DNA of 64,000 bases from Burkholderia arboris (lineage in GTDB: Bacteria > Pseudomonadota > Gammaproteobacteria > Burkholderiales > Burkholderiaceae), in the NCBI RefSeq assembly GCF_902499125.1, contig NZ_CABVPX010000014.1:1-64000 (forward strand), read 5' to 3'. A program made the translations under genes and the position numbers. Shown one piece after another: positions 46,027-55,842 of this stretch (the stretch's first letter is position 1; each line of letters begins with the position of its first letter). Under the pieces are notes generated by a model. That model was given only the letters and a program-made list of their open reading frames with translations, was not told the origin of the DNA and did not search any database.

Positions 46027-46341
46027 CTAGTGCTGCAGCAGGCGGATCGTGCCGAATTCGGCGGCCGGCAGCAGGCGGAGGATCGACAGGATCGCGGGCG
46101 ATGCTTGCGACCGCGCGACTTCGAGCTCGATGCATGCGCGCCCGGTACGGTTGTCGATCGCGGCCGTGTAGAAATTGAGCGCGGCGCCGACGGCCTGATG
46201 CAGCCGGCGGCGCACGGCCGCGAGGTTGTCCGATTCGACACGGATCGACAGCAGCACGAGTTCGTCTGCAGGGAGCCTGCGCCGCGAGCGGACGGGCGGC
46301 AGATCGCGTGAAGCAGCGGATTCGGTTCTGGTCGGTTTCAT
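46027..46341 (-). CDS. Hypothetical protein, possible ACT-like fold
   Basis: A 104-aa soluble protein. After a charged N-terminus (about 25 residues) comes a possible beta-alpha-beta-beta-alpha-beta pattern: LVLLSIRVESDNLAAVRRRLHQAVG, FYTAAIDNRTGRACIELEVARSQASPAILSILRLL, GTIRLLQH. This resembles small ACT-type ligand-binding domains. No clear family. It is divergent from the kdp operon, 336 bp away. Confidence 0.5.
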   Translation of the reverse strand: MKPTRTESAASRDLPPVRSRRRLPADELVLLSIRVESDNLAAVRRRLHQAVGAALNFYTAAIDNRTGRACIELEVARSQASPAILSILRLLPAAEFGTIRLLQH

Positions 46342-46677
46342 GCTTTCATCCCCCGGCACGCATCGAGCTCCGCACCGCGGAAAGCTCGTCTTGGACATGG
46401 CGCCCAGTTTAAGAATCGCGGTGGCGATACGGTGTATAGACTCGCACCGGCCCTGAAAAGAATGCATAAAAACGCGCGCCGGCCGGTTGCCGTCTTTACA
46501 GCTTTTTTATTCCCTGCAAGGAAATTGAACACCGCTTTGATACGCGGATTTCTACACTGTCGCATCCCATTCGCCAGATGAGCATGGGGGCGTCATCCGA
46601 GCCTGCGCCGATACGGCAGGGCCCGCTGCGCCGACGGTCGCGCGGCGTTGCCGCGCATACGAAAAAAGGGGAAAGCC
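46342..46677. other. Intergenic upstream of the kdp operon
   Basis: 336 bases holding the kdp promoter. Apart from the T-rich KdpE-like element (46495-46517) and the downstream AT-rich segment to 46560, no gene is seen. Confidence 0.5.
46495..46517 (+). promoter_or_regulatory. Candidate KdpE-binding site
   Basis: TTTACAGC-TTTTTT-ATTCCCTGC. It agrees at most positions with the T-rich KdpE site that I recall from the E. coli kdpFABC promoter (TTTATACTTTTTTTACACCC...). About 160 bp before kdpF. Confidence 0.45.
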
Positions 46678-46758
46678 ATGTTGTGGATCACCGGCGCGTT
46701 GTCGCTCGCGCTCTTTATCTATCTGTTTCATGCATTGATCAAGCCCGAGCGGTATTGA
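46678..46758 (+). CDS. kdpF: KdpF, small subunit of the Kdp potassium pump
   Basis: A 26-aa single-helix membrane peptide: MLWITGALSLALFIYLFHAL then IKPERY. The ending KPERY matches the LLRPERF-type ending of KdpF, which stabilises the KdpABC complex. A ribosome-binding region (GGGGAAAG) precedes the ATG. Confidence 0.85.
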   Translation: MLWITGALSLALFIYLFHALIKPERY

Positions 46759-46800
46759 TCGGCGCGATTCAACAGGAATTCGAAAATATCGGTGAATGTC

Positions 46801-46884
46801 ATGAGCGATCTGCTTTTCATTTTTTTCACGCTCGCGTTCTTTGCATTGACGGCCGGTTTCATCACCGGCCTCGACCGGATCTGA
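46801..46884 (+). CDS. Small membrane protein in the kdp operon
   Basis: A 27-aa ORF between kdpF and kdpA: MSDLLFIFFTLAFFALTAGF then ITGLDRI. It is one membrane helix ending in an Asp-Arg motif, unlike kdpF, 42 nt downstream of kdpF and 12 nt before kdpA. Similar tiny ORFs (ending in CERL or CDRL) are, from memory, found beside kdp genes of other bacteria but seldom annotated. Probably translated and part of or near the pump. Confidence 0.6.
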   Translation: MSDLLFIFFTLAFFALTAGFITGLDRI

Positions 46885-46896
46885 GCGAGCGTCGAC

Positions 46897-48600
46897 ATGT
46901 TCAACAATCTCATTCAATTCGCGATCGTTCTCGCGATCATGCTGGCGCTGGTGCCCGTCGTCGGGAAATGGCTCGCGCACGCCTTCACGAGCCCGCGCCA
47001 CGCGTGGGTCGAACGCCGTACCTATGCGCTGCTTGGCGTGAACCCCGACGAAGCGATGTCGTGGCAGCGCTACGGGATGGTGCTGCTGCTCAGTAACGCC
47101 GGGATGATGCTGATCGGCTACCTGCTGCTGCGCATCCAGGACGTGCTGCCGTTCGATGCGCTGCAGCGCGCGTCGCAAAGCCCCGACCTCGCGTTCAACA
47201 CGGCCGCGTCGTTCATCACGAACACGAACTGGCAGGCGTATGCGGGCGAGAGCAGCCTGTCGAACGTCTCGCAGATGGCCGTCATCACGTTCCTGATGGT
47301 GGTCAGCGCGGCGACCGGCGTCGCGGCCGCGGGCGGTTTCATCCGCGGGCTGAGCCGCAAGAGCGCGGCGGACATCGGCAACTACTGGGTCGACTTCACG
47401 CGCGTGACCTATCGCGTGCTGCTGCCGCTCAGTTTCGCGATGGCGCTGGTGTACGTATGGCAGGGCATGCCGCAGACGCTCGCCGCCGACGCGTGGGCGA
47501 CCACGCTCGAAGGCGCGCGCCAGCAGATCGTGATGGGGCCCGTCGCGAGCCTCGAATCGATCAAGCACATCGGCACGAACGGCGGCGGCTTCTTCAGCAT
47601 GAACGCCGCTCATCCGTTCGAGAACCCGACGCCGCTCACCAACACGCTGCACATGCTGTCGATGCTGCTGATCCCGTCCGCGCTGACCTATACGCTCGGC
47701 ACGATGATCAGCCGGCGCCGCCAGGGCTGGGTGCTCCTCGGCGCATTCGTCGTGATGTTCGTCGGCTTCCTCGCCGTGATCTATTCGGCCGAGCAGCACG
47801 GCAATCCGCTGCTCACCGGGCTCGGCGTCGATCAGCAGATGAGCGCCGCGCAGCCGGGCGGCAACATGGAAGGCAAGGAAATGCGCTTCGGCATCGCGCA
47901 GACGAGCCTGTTCGCAACCGTCACGACGGCGGCGACCACCGGTTCGGTCGACGCGATGCACGACTCGCTGACGCCGCTCGGCGGCCTCGTGCCGATCGCG
48001 CAGATGATGCTGAACAACGTGTTCGGCGGCGACGGCGTCGGGCTGATCAACCTGTTCACGTTCGCGATCCTCACGGTGTTCCTCGTCGGGATGATGATCG
48101 GCCGCACGCCGGAATTCCTCGGCAAGAAGATCGAGGCGCGCGAGATGAAGTTCGTGATGCTCGCGGTGCTCGCGCACCCGTTCAGCATCCTCGGCTTCAC
48201 CGCGCTGGCCGCGATGCTGCACTCGACGATGGATAGCCTCGCGAACCTCGGCCCGCACGGCTTTAGCGAAGTGCTGTACGCGTACACGTCGGGCACGGCC
48301 AACAACGGCTCCGCGTTCGCAGGGCTGAACGCGAACACGCCGTTCTTCAACACGACGATCGGCTTCGCGATGCTGATCGGCCGCTACCTGACGCTGCTGC
48401 CGATGCTCGCGGTCGCGGGCAGCCTCGCCGCGAAGAAGGGCGTACCGGAAAGCGCGGGCACGCTGTCGACGTCGACGGGCCTGTTCGCCGGCCTGCTGGT
48501 GTTCGTGATCCTGGTGGTCGGCGGTCTCACGTTCCTGCCCGCGCTCGCGCTCGGCCCGGTCGTCGAGCACCTGCTGATGTCGGGCGGCCAACTGTTCTGA
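46897..48600 (+). CDS. kdpA: KdpA, potassium-binding channel-like subunit
   Basis: A 567-aa inner-membrane protein, about ten helices, forming the ion channel of the Kdp high-affinity K+ ATPase. Filter-region motifs are visible: [63 protein letters not shown] and [25 protein letters not shown]. Full length relative to E. coli (557 aa). It precedes kdpC rather than kdpB. Confidence 0.96.
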   Translation: MFNNLIQFAIVLAIMLALVPVVGKWLAHAFTSPRHAWVERRTYALLGVNPDEAMSWQRYGMVLLLSNAGMMLIGYLLLRIQDVLPFDALQRASQSPDLAFNTAASFITNTNWQAYAGESSLSNVSQMAVITFLMVVSAATGVAAAGGFIRGLSRKSAADIGNYWVDFTRVTYRVLLPLSFAMALVYVWQGMPQTLAADAWATTLEGARQQIVMGPVASLESIKHIGTNGGGFFSMNAAHPFENPTPLTNTLHMLSMLLIPSALTYTLGTMISRRRQGWVLLGAFVVMFVGFLAVIYSAEQHGNPLLTGLGVDQQMSAAQPGGNMEGKEMRFGIAQTSLFATVTTAATTGSVDAMHDSLTPLGGLVPIAQMMLNNVFGGDGVGLINLFTFAILTVFLVGMMIGRTPEFLGKKIEAREMKFVMLAVLAHPFSILGFTALAAMLHSTMDSLANLGPHGFSEVLYAYTSGTANNGSAFAGLNANTPFFNTTIGFAMLIGRYLTLLPMLAVAGSLAAKKGVPESAGTLSTSTGLFAGLLVFVILVVGGLTFLPALALGPVVEHLLMSGGQLF

Positions 48601-48610
48601 GGGAAACATC

Positions 48611-49312
48611 ATGATTCAAGGCAATCGCCAGGCAGCGGCCGCCGCCGCGCCGGCACCCGGTTCTTCGTTCGGCGCGGCGACGCGCGGCCTCGTGCGGCCC
48701 GTGATCGCATCGTCGGTGCTGTTCATGCTCGTGACGGGCCTCGCGTATCCGCTGCTCACCACGGGCGTCGCGAACGTGCTGTTTCCGGCGCAGGCGCGCG
48801 GCAGCCTCGTGCAGCAGAACGGCACGACGATCGGCTCGGCAGTCATCGGGCAGCAATTCACGCGAGCCGGCTACTTCCATGCGCGGCCGAGCGCGACGGT
48901 CGGCACCGATCCGGCCGATCCGTCGAAGACGGTCGACCAGCCGTACAACGCGGCCGGCAGCGGCGCCAGCAACCAGGGCGCGACCAGCAAGAAGCTGCTC
49001 GCCGACATCGCGCAGCGCGTGCGTGCGTACCGGCAGGAGAACGCGCTCGCCGACGGTACGCCGGTACCGGCGGACGCCGTCACCGCGTCCGCGTCCGGGC
49101 TCGATCCCGAGATCTCGGTCGCGAACGCACGGCTGCAGGCGGCGCGCGTTGCCCATGCGCGCGGCGTCGATGCCGCGCAGGTCGCGACGCTGGTCGACCG
49201 CATCGCCTCGCCGCGCCAGCTCGGCGTGCTCGGCGAACCGCGCGTGCGCGTGCTCGACCTGAACCTCGCGCTCGACCGCGCGTTCGGCCACGCGGCCGGC
49301 GCGAAGCAATAG
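48611..49312 (+). CDS. kdpC: KdpC, assembly subunit
   Basis: A 233-aa single-helix subunit ([32 protein letters not shown]). Conserved segments: [60 protein letters not shown] and [16 protein letters not shown]. It has a longer N-terminus than the E. coli protein. It lies before kdpB, which is unusual. Confidence 0.95.
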   Translation: MIQGNRQAAAAAAPAPGSSFGAATRGLVRPVIASSVLFMLVTGLAYPLLTTGVANVLFPAQARGSLVQQNGTTIGSAVIGQQFTRAGYFHARPSATVGTDPADPSKTVDQPYNAAGSGASNQGATSKKLLADIAQRVRAYRQENALADGTPVPADAVTASASGLDPEISVANARLQAARVAHARGVDAAQVATLVDRIASPRQLGVLGEPRVRVLDLNLALDRAFGHAAGAKQ

Positions 49313-49332
49313 CAGGAACCACGGAGTCACTC

Positions 49333-51417
49333 ATGTCCCATATCGAAACCCCGATCAACCCGGCGGCCATGCCGGTCGGCGCCGTGCCGCCGATGCGCTG
49401 GACGGCCGTGGTGCGCGAAGCGTTCCGCAAGCTCGCGCCGCAGGTGCAGTTGAAGAACCCGGTGATGTTCGTCGTCTATCTCGGCAGCATCGTCACGACC
49501 GTGCTGTGGCTGCAGGCGCTGACTGGCACCGCCGACGCGCCGGCCGGCTTCATCTTCGCGGTCGCGTGCTGGCTGTGGTTCACCGTGCTGTTCGCGAACG
49601 CGGCCGAGGCGCTGGCCGAAGGGCGCGGCAAGGCGCAGGCCGATGCGCTGCGCGCGGCGCGCAAGCGCGTGTACGCGAAGGTGCTCGACGAGCCGAAGCA
49701 ATTCGGCAGCACGAGCCATCGCGTGCCGAGCGATGAGCTCGCGGCCGGCAGCATCGTGCTCGTCGAGGCGGGCGACACGATTCCGGCCGACGGCGAAGTG
49801 ATCGACGGCGTTGCCTCGGTCGACGAGTCGGCGATTACCGGCGAATCCGCGCCGGTGATCCGCGAGTCGGGCGGAGATTTCTCGTCGGTGACGGGCGGCA
49901 CGCGCGTGCTGTCCGACTGGATCATCGTGAAGATCACCGCGCAACCGGGCGAAGCGTTCCTCGACCGGATGATCGCGATGGTCGAAGGCGCGAAGCGCGG
50001 CAAGACGCCGAACGAAGTGGCGCTGACGATCCTGCTCGTCGCGCTGACGATCATCTTCCTGCTCGTGTGCGTGACGCTGCTGCCGTTCTCGCAGTTCAGC
50101 GTGCTGCTGAACGCATCGGGCTCGGCCGTGAGCCTGACCGTGCTGATCGCGCTGCTCGTGTGCCTGATCCCGACGACGATTGGCGCGCTGCTGTCGGCGA
50201 TCGGCATCGCGGGGATGAGCCGCATGATGCGCGCGAACGTGCTCGCGACGTCGGGCCGTGCGATCGAGGCGGCCGGCGACGTCGACGTGCTGCTGCTCGA
50301 CAAGACCGGTACGATCACGCTCGGCAACCGCGAGGCCGTGCAGTTCCGGCCGGCGCCGGGCGTGGACGAACGTGCGCTGGTCGAAGCCGCGCAGCTGTCG
50401 TCGCTCGCCGACGAGACGCCCGAGGGGCGCTCGATCGTCGCGCTCGCGAAGCAGCGCTTCTCGCTGGACGTGTCGGCGGCCGACGGCAGCATCGCGGTGC
50501 CGTTCAGCGCACGCACGCGGATGAGCGGCCTCGATATCGGCGAACGCCAGGTGCGCAAGGGCGCGGCGTCCGCGATCCGCGCGCATGTCGATGCGCTCGG
50601 CGGCGTGTTTCCGCAAACGGTCGAGACGGCCGTCAACGACATCGCACGGCGCGGCGGCACGCCGCTCGTCGTCGCCGACGGCTCCACGGTGCTCGGCGCG
50701 ATCGAGCTGAAGGACATCGTCAAGCACGGGATCGGCGCGCGCTTCGCCGAGCTGCGCAAGGTCGGCGTGAAGACGGTGATGATCACCGGCGACAACCGCC
50801 TGACCGCGGCCGCGATCGCGGCGGAAGCCGGCGTCGACGACTACCTGGCCGAAGCGACGCCCGAAGACAAGCTGCGGCTGATCCGCGAGCACCAGGCGAA
50901 GGGCCATCTCGTCGCGATGACGGGCGACGGCACCAACGACGCGCCGGCGCTCGCGCAGGCCGATGTGGCCGTCGCGATGCACAGCGGCACGCAGGCGGCG
51001 AAGGAGGCGGCCAACATGGTCGACCTCGACAGCAACCCGACGAAGCTGATGCAGGTGGTCGAGGTCGGCAAGCAGATGATCATGACGCGGGGCGCGCTGA
51101 CCACGTTCAGCGTCGCGAACGATCTCGCGAAGTATTTCGCGATCATCCCGGCCGCGTTCGTCGCGACGTATCCGGCGCTCGGCGCGTTGAACGTGATGGG
51201 CCTGCACAGCCCGACGTCGGCGATTCTGTCGGCGGTGATCTTCAACGCGCTGATCATCGTCGCGCTGATTCCGCTGGCGCTGAAAGGCGTGAAGTACCGC
51301 GCGGAGCCGGCCGAAAAGCTGCTGGGGCGCAACCTGCTGATCTACGGGGTGGGCGGGATCGTCGCACCGTTCATCGGCATCAAGCTGATCGACATGCTGC
51401 TGACGCCGTTTATCTGA
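49333..51417 (+). CDS. kdpB: KdpB, P-type ATPase subunit
   Basis: A 694-aa P-type ATPase that drives K+ transport. TGES (169-172) is the actuator loop, [10 protein letters not shown] contains the phosphorylated Asp323, and [19 protein letters not shown] is the hinge motif. Helices are at about 44-62, 70-92, 228-250 and 265-300. All catalytic residues are present. It follows kdpC by 20 nt; kdpD follows after 80 nt. Confidence 0.97.
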   Translation: MSHIETPINPAAMPVGAVPPMRWTAVVREAFRKLAPQVQLKNPVMFVVYLGSIVTTVLWLQALTGTADAPAGFIFAVACWLWFTVLFANAAEALAEGRGKAQADALRAARKRVYAKVLDEPKQFGSTSHRVPSDELAAGSIVLVEAGDTIPADGEVIDGVASVDESAITGESAPVIRESGGDFSSVTGGTRVLSDWIIVKITAQPGEAFLDRMIAMVEGAKRGKTPNEVALTILLVALTIIFLLVCVTLLPFSQFSVLLNASGSAVSLTVLIALLVCLIPTTIGALLSAIGIAGMSRMMRANVLATSGRAIEAAGDVDVLLLDKTGTITLGNREAVQFRPAPGVDERALVEAAQLSSLADETPEGRSIVALAKQRFSLDVSAADGSIAVPFSARTRMSGLDIGERQVRKGAASAIRAHVDALGGVFPQTVETAVNDIARRGGTPLVVADGSTVLGAIELKDIVKHGIGARFAELRKVGVKTVMITGDNRLTAAAIAAEAGVDDYLAEATPEDKLRLIREHQAKGHLVAMTGDGTNDAPALAQADVAVAMHSGTQAAKEAANMVDLDSNPTKLMQVVEVGKQMIMTRGALTTFSVANDLAKYFAIIPAAFVATYPALGALNVMGLHSPTSAILSAVIFNALIIVALIPLALKGVKYRAEPAEKLLGRNLLIYGVGGIVAPFIGIKLIDMLLTPFI

Positions 51418-51432
51418 CCGAACGCGCCGTCG

Positions 51433-51469
51433 CGGCCCCGCTCACGCCTTCGCGGCGTGCGCGGGGCCG
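51433..51469 (+). terminator. Strong hairpin between kdpB and kdpD
   Basis: An outer stem CGGCCCCGC/GCGGGGCCG and an inner stem CACGCC/GGCGTG close around a TTCGC loop. Only scattered T residues follow. It may partly terminate transcription, or stabilise the kdpB 3' end, so that kdpDE is made at a lower level. Confidence 0.45.
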
Positions 51470-51497
51470 TTCGGCGTTTCAATTGCCGGAAGCGATC

Positions 51498-53183
51498 ATG
51501 GATGTGAATGTGGACGTGAACGAAGCGAATCGACGGGCGAGGGCGCCGCTGGAAACCGGTGCGGGCCGCGATCGCTGGCGCAGCGTGCTGCGCGCATGCG
51601 CGGCGATGGCCGACCGCATCGCGGGCGCCGGGCCCGACACGCAGCCCGCGCTGGCGGTGCGCGAGGCGCATCCGCGCACGCATGTCTGGGTGTCGCAGTA
51701 CGTGGTGCCGCTGCTGCTGGCCACGCTCGTCTGCGCGCTCGCGACGCTCGCGGCAAGCGCGCTGCTGCGCGTGTTCGACCTGTCGAACGTCGTGATGCTG
51801 TTCCTGATGACCGTCGTGCTGATCGCGCTGCGGCTCGGCCGGCTGGCCGGTGCATGGGCCGCGTTCGTCTGCGTCGGCTGCTTCGACTTCTTCTTCGTCG
51901 AGCCGCGGCTGTCGTTCGCGGTGTCCGATACGCAGTACGTGTTCACGTTCGCGCTGATGCTGGCCGTCGCGCTCGCGATCGGCCAGCTCGCGGCCCGCCT
52001 GCGCGCGGAGGCACGCGCCGCGCGGGCGAACGAGAAACGCTCGGCCGCACTCGCGCGCGTCGCGCACGATCTGTCGGCCGCGATCGAGACCGAGCAGATC
52101 GCATCGATCTGCACCGGCACGATCGCGCCGCTGCTCGGCGTCCGCGTCGCGCTCGTACTGCCCGATGCGGACGATCGCCTGATGCCCGCGCAGCACGCAC
52201 GGTTCGTCGAAGTGCCGACTGCACGCTGGGTCTTCGAGAACGCACGCGCTGCCGGTTGCGGGATGCCGCCGTTCGAACGCGCGGCCGCGCAATACCTGCC
52301 GTTGAAGGCGCCGATGCGCGTCCGCGGCGTGCTCGTGCTGTTCGGCGATGCGCAGCCGGTGCCGACCGACCCCGACGATCGCCGCCTGATCGATGCATTG
52401 TGCTCGTCGATCGCGATGGCGCTGGAACGCGTGCACTACGTCGGCGTCGCGCAGCACACGCTGGTCCGGATCGAAGGCGAACGGTTGCGCAATGCGCTGC
52501 TGGCCGCCGTGTCGCACGACCTGAAGACGCCGCTCACCGCGATCCGCGGGCTCGCCGAGACGCTGGAGAAGCCGGAGCGTCTGGCGGAAGGGCAGCCGGC
52601 CGCGCTTGCGCACGGTATCCGCAACCAGGCCGAGGCGTTGCACGGGCTCGTCGTGAACCTGCTCGATCTCGCGCGCATGCAGAGCGAAGGCGTGCGGCTC
52701 AATCGCGAGTGGCACATGCTCGACGAGATCGTCGGCAGCGCGCTCGCGCATTCGGCCGGCGTGCTGGTCGGCCGCGACGTGAGCGCCGACTTGCCGGCCG
52801 ACCTGCCGCTGATCGACGTCGACGCGCTGCTGATCGAGCGCGTGCTGATGAACCTGCTCGACAACGCGGCGAAATACGCGGGCGCGGAGGCGGCGGTGTC
52901 GGTGCGCGCACGCGTGTTCGGCGAAACGCTGTACGTGTTCGTCGAGGACGACGGGCCCGGTTTCATCGCGCGCAACACCGAGCCGCTGTTCGAACCGTTC
53001 GAGCGCGAACGCAAGGAATCGTCGATCAGCGGCGTGGGGCTCGGGCTCGCGCTGTGCCGCAGCATCGTCAACGCGCACGGCGGCTCGATCCGCGCGGTGC
53101 CGCTCGATCCGCACGGCGCGCGGTTCGAGCTTCGTCTGCCGCTGGGCGCGCCGCCCGACATCGAACACGAGAGCCGGACATGA
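51498..53183 (+). CDS. kdpD: KdpD-like sensor kinase lacking the N-terminal sensor region
   Basis: A 561-aa histidine kinase. It starts with a short soluble segment, four membrane helices (about 66-165: VVPLLLATLVCALATLAASALL and later), a GAF-like region, then HisKA with His340 in AAVSHDLKTPLTAIRGL and HATPase_c with NLLDNAAKYAG and GVGLGLALC. E. coli KdpD has 894 aa with the phospho-His at 673; about 330 residues (the KdpD domain with Walker motifs and the USP domain) are missing here. The sequence has no frameshift remnant of them between kdpB and kdpD. Confidence 0.85.
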   Translation: MDVNVDVNEANRRARAPLETGAGRDRWRSVLRACAAMADRIAGAGPDTQPALAVREAHPRTHVWVSQYVVPLLLATLVCALATLAASALLRVFDLSNVVMLFLMTVVLIALRLGRLAGAWAAFVCVGCFDFFFVEPRLSFAVSDTQYVFTFALMLAVALAIGQLAARLRAEARAARANEKRSAALARVAHDLSAAIETEQIASICTGTIAPLLGVRVALVLPDADDRLMPAQHARFVEVPTARWVFENARAAGCGMPPFERAAAQYLPLKAPMRVRGVLVLFGDAQPVPTDPDDRRLIDALCSSIAMALERVHYVGVAQHTLVRIEGERLRNALLAAVSHDLKTPLTAIRGLAETLEKPERLAEGQPAALAHGIRNQAEALHGLVVNLLDLARMQSEGVRLNREWHMLDEIVGSALAHSAGVLVGRDVSADLPADLPLIDVDALLIERVLMNLLDNAAKYAGAEAAVSVRARVFGETLYVFVEDDGPGFIARNTEPLFEPFERERKESSISGVGLGLALCRSIVNAHGGSIRAVPLDPHGARFELRLPLGAPPDIEHESRT

Positions 53184-53914
53184 TCAGATCGCGCGTACTT
53201 ATCGTCGAAGACGAATCGGACATTCGCCGCTTCGTGCGGATGGCGCTGGAACAGGAAGGGCTCGACACCTGCGAGGCGTCGACGGCCCGCGAGGCGCGGA
53301 TGTATGCGTCGAGCAGCAAGCCCGATCTCGTGATCGTCGATCTCGGGCTGCCGGACGACGACGGCAAGACCTTCATCCGTGAATTGCGCGAGTGGTCGAC
53401 GGTGCCCGTGATCGTGCTGTCGGCGCGCCAGCAGGAGGTGGAGAAGGTCGCGGCGCTCGACGCGGGCGCTGACGATTACCTGCCCAAGCCGTTCGGCGTG
53501 CCCGAACTGCTCGCACGGGCGCGCGCGCAGCTGCGGCGCGCGGCGTTCGTGTCGGCCGACGGGCAATCGTCGTCGATCGTGCGGTTCGGCGACGTGACGG
53601 TCGATCTCGGCAAGCACGAAGTCGCTCGGAGCGGCGAGCCCGTCCACCTGACGCGCCTCGAATTCCGGCTGCTCGCGGCGCTGATCCGCGCGCGCGGCGG
53701 CGTGGTCGCGGCGCGGCAGCTGCTGGCCGAGGTCTGGGGCATTCACGACGCGGATCGCGCGCACTACGTGCGCGTGTACATGACGAACCTGCGGCAGAAG
53801 CTCGAACCGGTACCCGCGCGGCCGCGGCACCTGCTGACGGAGCTGCAGTTCGGGTACCGGCTGGTCGGTCTGGAAACGGTCGGGATGGCGGACGGGCCGC
53901 GCGGTGCGGCGTAG
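53180..53914 (+). CDS. kdpE: KdpE response regulator
   Basis: A 244-aa OmpR-type regulator. The receiver domain has ILIVEDESD-type start (VLIVEDESDIRRFV), phospho-acceptor Asp54 in VIVDLGLPDDDG and Lys in DDYLPKPFG. The winged helix reads VHLTRLEFRLLAALIRARGGVV and HYVRVYMTNLRQKLE. The ATG overlaps the kdpD stop by 4 nt, so it is translationally coupled. It activates kdp transcription. Confidence 0.93.
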   Translation: MIRSRVLIVEDESDIRRFVRMALEQEGLDTCEASTAREARMYASSSKPDLVIVDLGLPDDDGKTFIRELREWSTVPVIVLSARQQEVEKVAALDAGADDYLPKPFGVPELLARARAQLRRAAFVSADGQSSSIVRFGDVTVDLGKHEVARSGEPVHLTRLEFRLLAALIRARGGVVAARQLLAEVWGIHDADRAHYVRVYMTNLRQKLEPVPARPRHLLTELQFGYRLVGLETVGMADGPRGAA

Positions 53915-54204
53915 CCACGTCTAGACAAGTGAAAGCCGGCTCGTGGCGGTGCGAGTACGTATGGAGAAAGCTGTTGTTTAGCTTTTCGTAATTCGTAGTT
54001 AATTGAAATTAAAGGAAAAACGCCGTTGGTGAAACAATCCGCCGACAACTAGTGATAAACACGGATTGCTGGCGTACCTCCTGAAAAGGCAAAGTTGTAT
54101 GTACAACTTCGAGTGTCGCCGGAAGGGCGATCCCCGGGTTGGAAGGGTTCACGGCGGCGCCGCCCGACGGGATCCCTGCCCAGTTCGCCTCTGACAGGAA
54201 CGCC
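53915..54204. other. AT-rich intergenic after kdpE
   Basis: Holds a weak hairpin AAAGCT-GTTGTTT-AGCTTT just after kdpE and the probable promoter of the amino-acid transporter in its AT-rich middle (53970-54060). No gene. Confidence 0.4.
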
Positions 54205-54978
54205 ATGAAGAAACTCGCGCTCAGTATTGCCCTTGCCTGCATCGCGGTCGGTGCCCACGCCAAGGATTGGTCGACGATCCGGTTCGGCGTCGACGCCAGC
54301 TACCCGCCGTTCGAATCGAAGGACGCAAGCGGCAAGGTCGTCGGCTTCGACGTCGATCTCGGCAACGAGATCTGCGCGCGCCTGAAGGCGAAATGCGTGT
54401 GGATCGAGAACGACTTCGACGGGATGATCCCGGCGCTGAAGGCGAAGAAGTTCGACGGCGTGCTGTCGTCGATGTCGATGACACCGGCGCGCGCCGAGCA
54501 GATCGCGTTCTCCGACAAGCTGTTCAATACGCCGACGCGCCTCGTCACGAAGAAGGGCGCGAACCTGCAGCCGACGGCCGATTCGCTGAAGGGCAAGTCG
54601 GTCGGCGTCGAGCAGGGCACGATCCAGGAAACCTACGCGAAGGCCTACTGGGCGCCGAAGGGCGTGCAGGTCGTGCCTTACCAGAACCAGGACGGCGTGT
54701 ACCAGGACCTGATGTCGGGCCGCCTCGATGCGGCGCTGCAGGACGCGGTGCAGGCCGACATCGGCTTCCTGAAGACGCCGCGCGGCGCGAACTTCGAATT
54801 CGCCGGCAAGGACATCGACGATCCGAAGACGCTCGGCAACGGCGCCGGCATCGGCCTGCGCAAGGACGACGCCGACCTGAAGGCGAAGATCGACCATGCG
54901 ATCGCCGACATCATCAAGGACGGCACGTACAAGAAGCTCGAGAAGAAGTACTTCGCGTTCGACGTCTACGGCGGCTGA
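54205..54978 (+). CDS. Basic amino-acid ABC transporter, substrate-binding protein
   Basis: A 257-aa periplasmic binding protein of family 3 (HisJ/ArgT type). Signal peptide MKKLALSIALACIAVGAHA is followed by IRFGVDASYPPFESKDASGKVVGFDVDLGNEICARL, CVWIENDFDGMIPALKAKKFD and FSDKLFNTPTRLVTKKG. Binds probably lysine, arginine, ornithine or histidine. First gene of a four-gene operon. Confidence 0.9.
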   Translation: MKKLALSIALACIAVGAHAKDWSTIRFGVDASYPPFESKDASGKVVGFDVDLGNEICARLKAKCVWIENDFDGMIPALKAKKFDGVLSSMSMTPARAEQIAFSDKLFNTPTRLVTKKGANLQPTADSLKGKSVGVEQGTIQETYAKAYWAPKGVQVVPYQNQDGVYQDLMSGRLDAALQDAVQADIGFLKTPRGANFEFAGKDIDDPKTLGNGAGIGLRKDDADLKAKIDHAIADIIKDGTYKKLEKKYFAFDVYGG

Positions 54979-55110
54979 TCAAGCATGCGGCGCGCTCCGG
55001 CTGTGGCGCGCGCCGCGCCTGTCGTGGGTGCAACCCGCATCGCGTGACGTGTCCGACTTGATGAGCAGGGTGCATCAGGTTGTGCGCAGATATCGTTTGA
55101 TGCGCGGCTA

Positions 55111-55842
55111 ATGGCTATTGACAATCCAGCCACCTCGTTCTGGATCCCTCATATGATCTTCCAAGGATTTGGCCCGCTGCTGTGGGCCGGCACGGTCGAG
55201 ACCGTGAAGCTCGCGGTGCTGTCGCTCGCCGCGTCGCTCGTGCTGGGCCTCATCGGCGCGAGCGCGAAACTGTCGACGAACCGCATGCTCAAGTCGATCG
55301 GCACCTTCTACACGACGCTGATCCGCGCGGTGCCGGACCTCGTGCTGATGCTGCTGCTGTTCTACGGGATCCAGATCCTGCTGAACAATTTCACCGACAT
55401 GCTCGGCTGGGACCAGATCGACATCGATCCGTTCGTGGCGGGCGTCATCACGCTCGGCTTCATCTACGGTGCGTACTTCACCGAGACGTTCCGCGGCGCG
55501 TTCCTCGCGGTGCCGCGCGGCCAGCTCGAAGCCGGCTTCGCGTACGGGATGAGCGGCTGGCGCGTGTTCCGCCGCATCCTGTTCCCGCAAATGATGCGCT
55601 TCGCGCTGCCCGGCATCGGCAACAACTGGCAGGTGCTCGTGAAGGCCACCGCGCTCGTGTCGATCATCGGCCTCGCCGACGTCGTGAAGGCGTCGCAGGA
55701 CGCGGGCAAGAGCACGCTCGATTTCTTCTTCTTCACGCTGGCTGCGGGCGCGATCTACCTCGCGATCACGACGGTGTCCAACGTCGTGCTGCATCACCTC
55801 GAGAAGCGTTATTCCGTCGGTGTCCGGAGGCTCGCACTGTGA
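55111..55842 (+). CDS. Basic amino-acid ABC transporter permease, HisQ-like
   Basis: A 243-aa inner-membrane permease with about five helices. The EAA loop reads GQLEAGFAYGMSGWRVFRRILFPQMMRFALPGIGN. IRAVPDLVLMLLLFYG is typical of HisQ. The start at 55111 is chosen by length; an internal ATG at 55153 is also possible. Overlaps the next gene by 4 nt. Confidence 0.88.
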   Translation: MAIDNPATSFWIPHMIFQGFGPLLWAGTVETVKLAVLSLAASLVLGLIGASAKLSTNRMLKSIGTFYTTLIRAVPDLVLMLLLFYGIQILLNNFTDMLGWDQIDIDPFVAGVITLGFIYGAYFTETFRGAFLAVPRGQLEAGFAYGMSGWRVFRRILFPQMMRFALPGIGNNWQVLVKATALVSIIGLADVVKASQDAGKSTLDFFFFTLAAGAIYLAITTVSNVVLHHLEKRYSVGVRRLAL

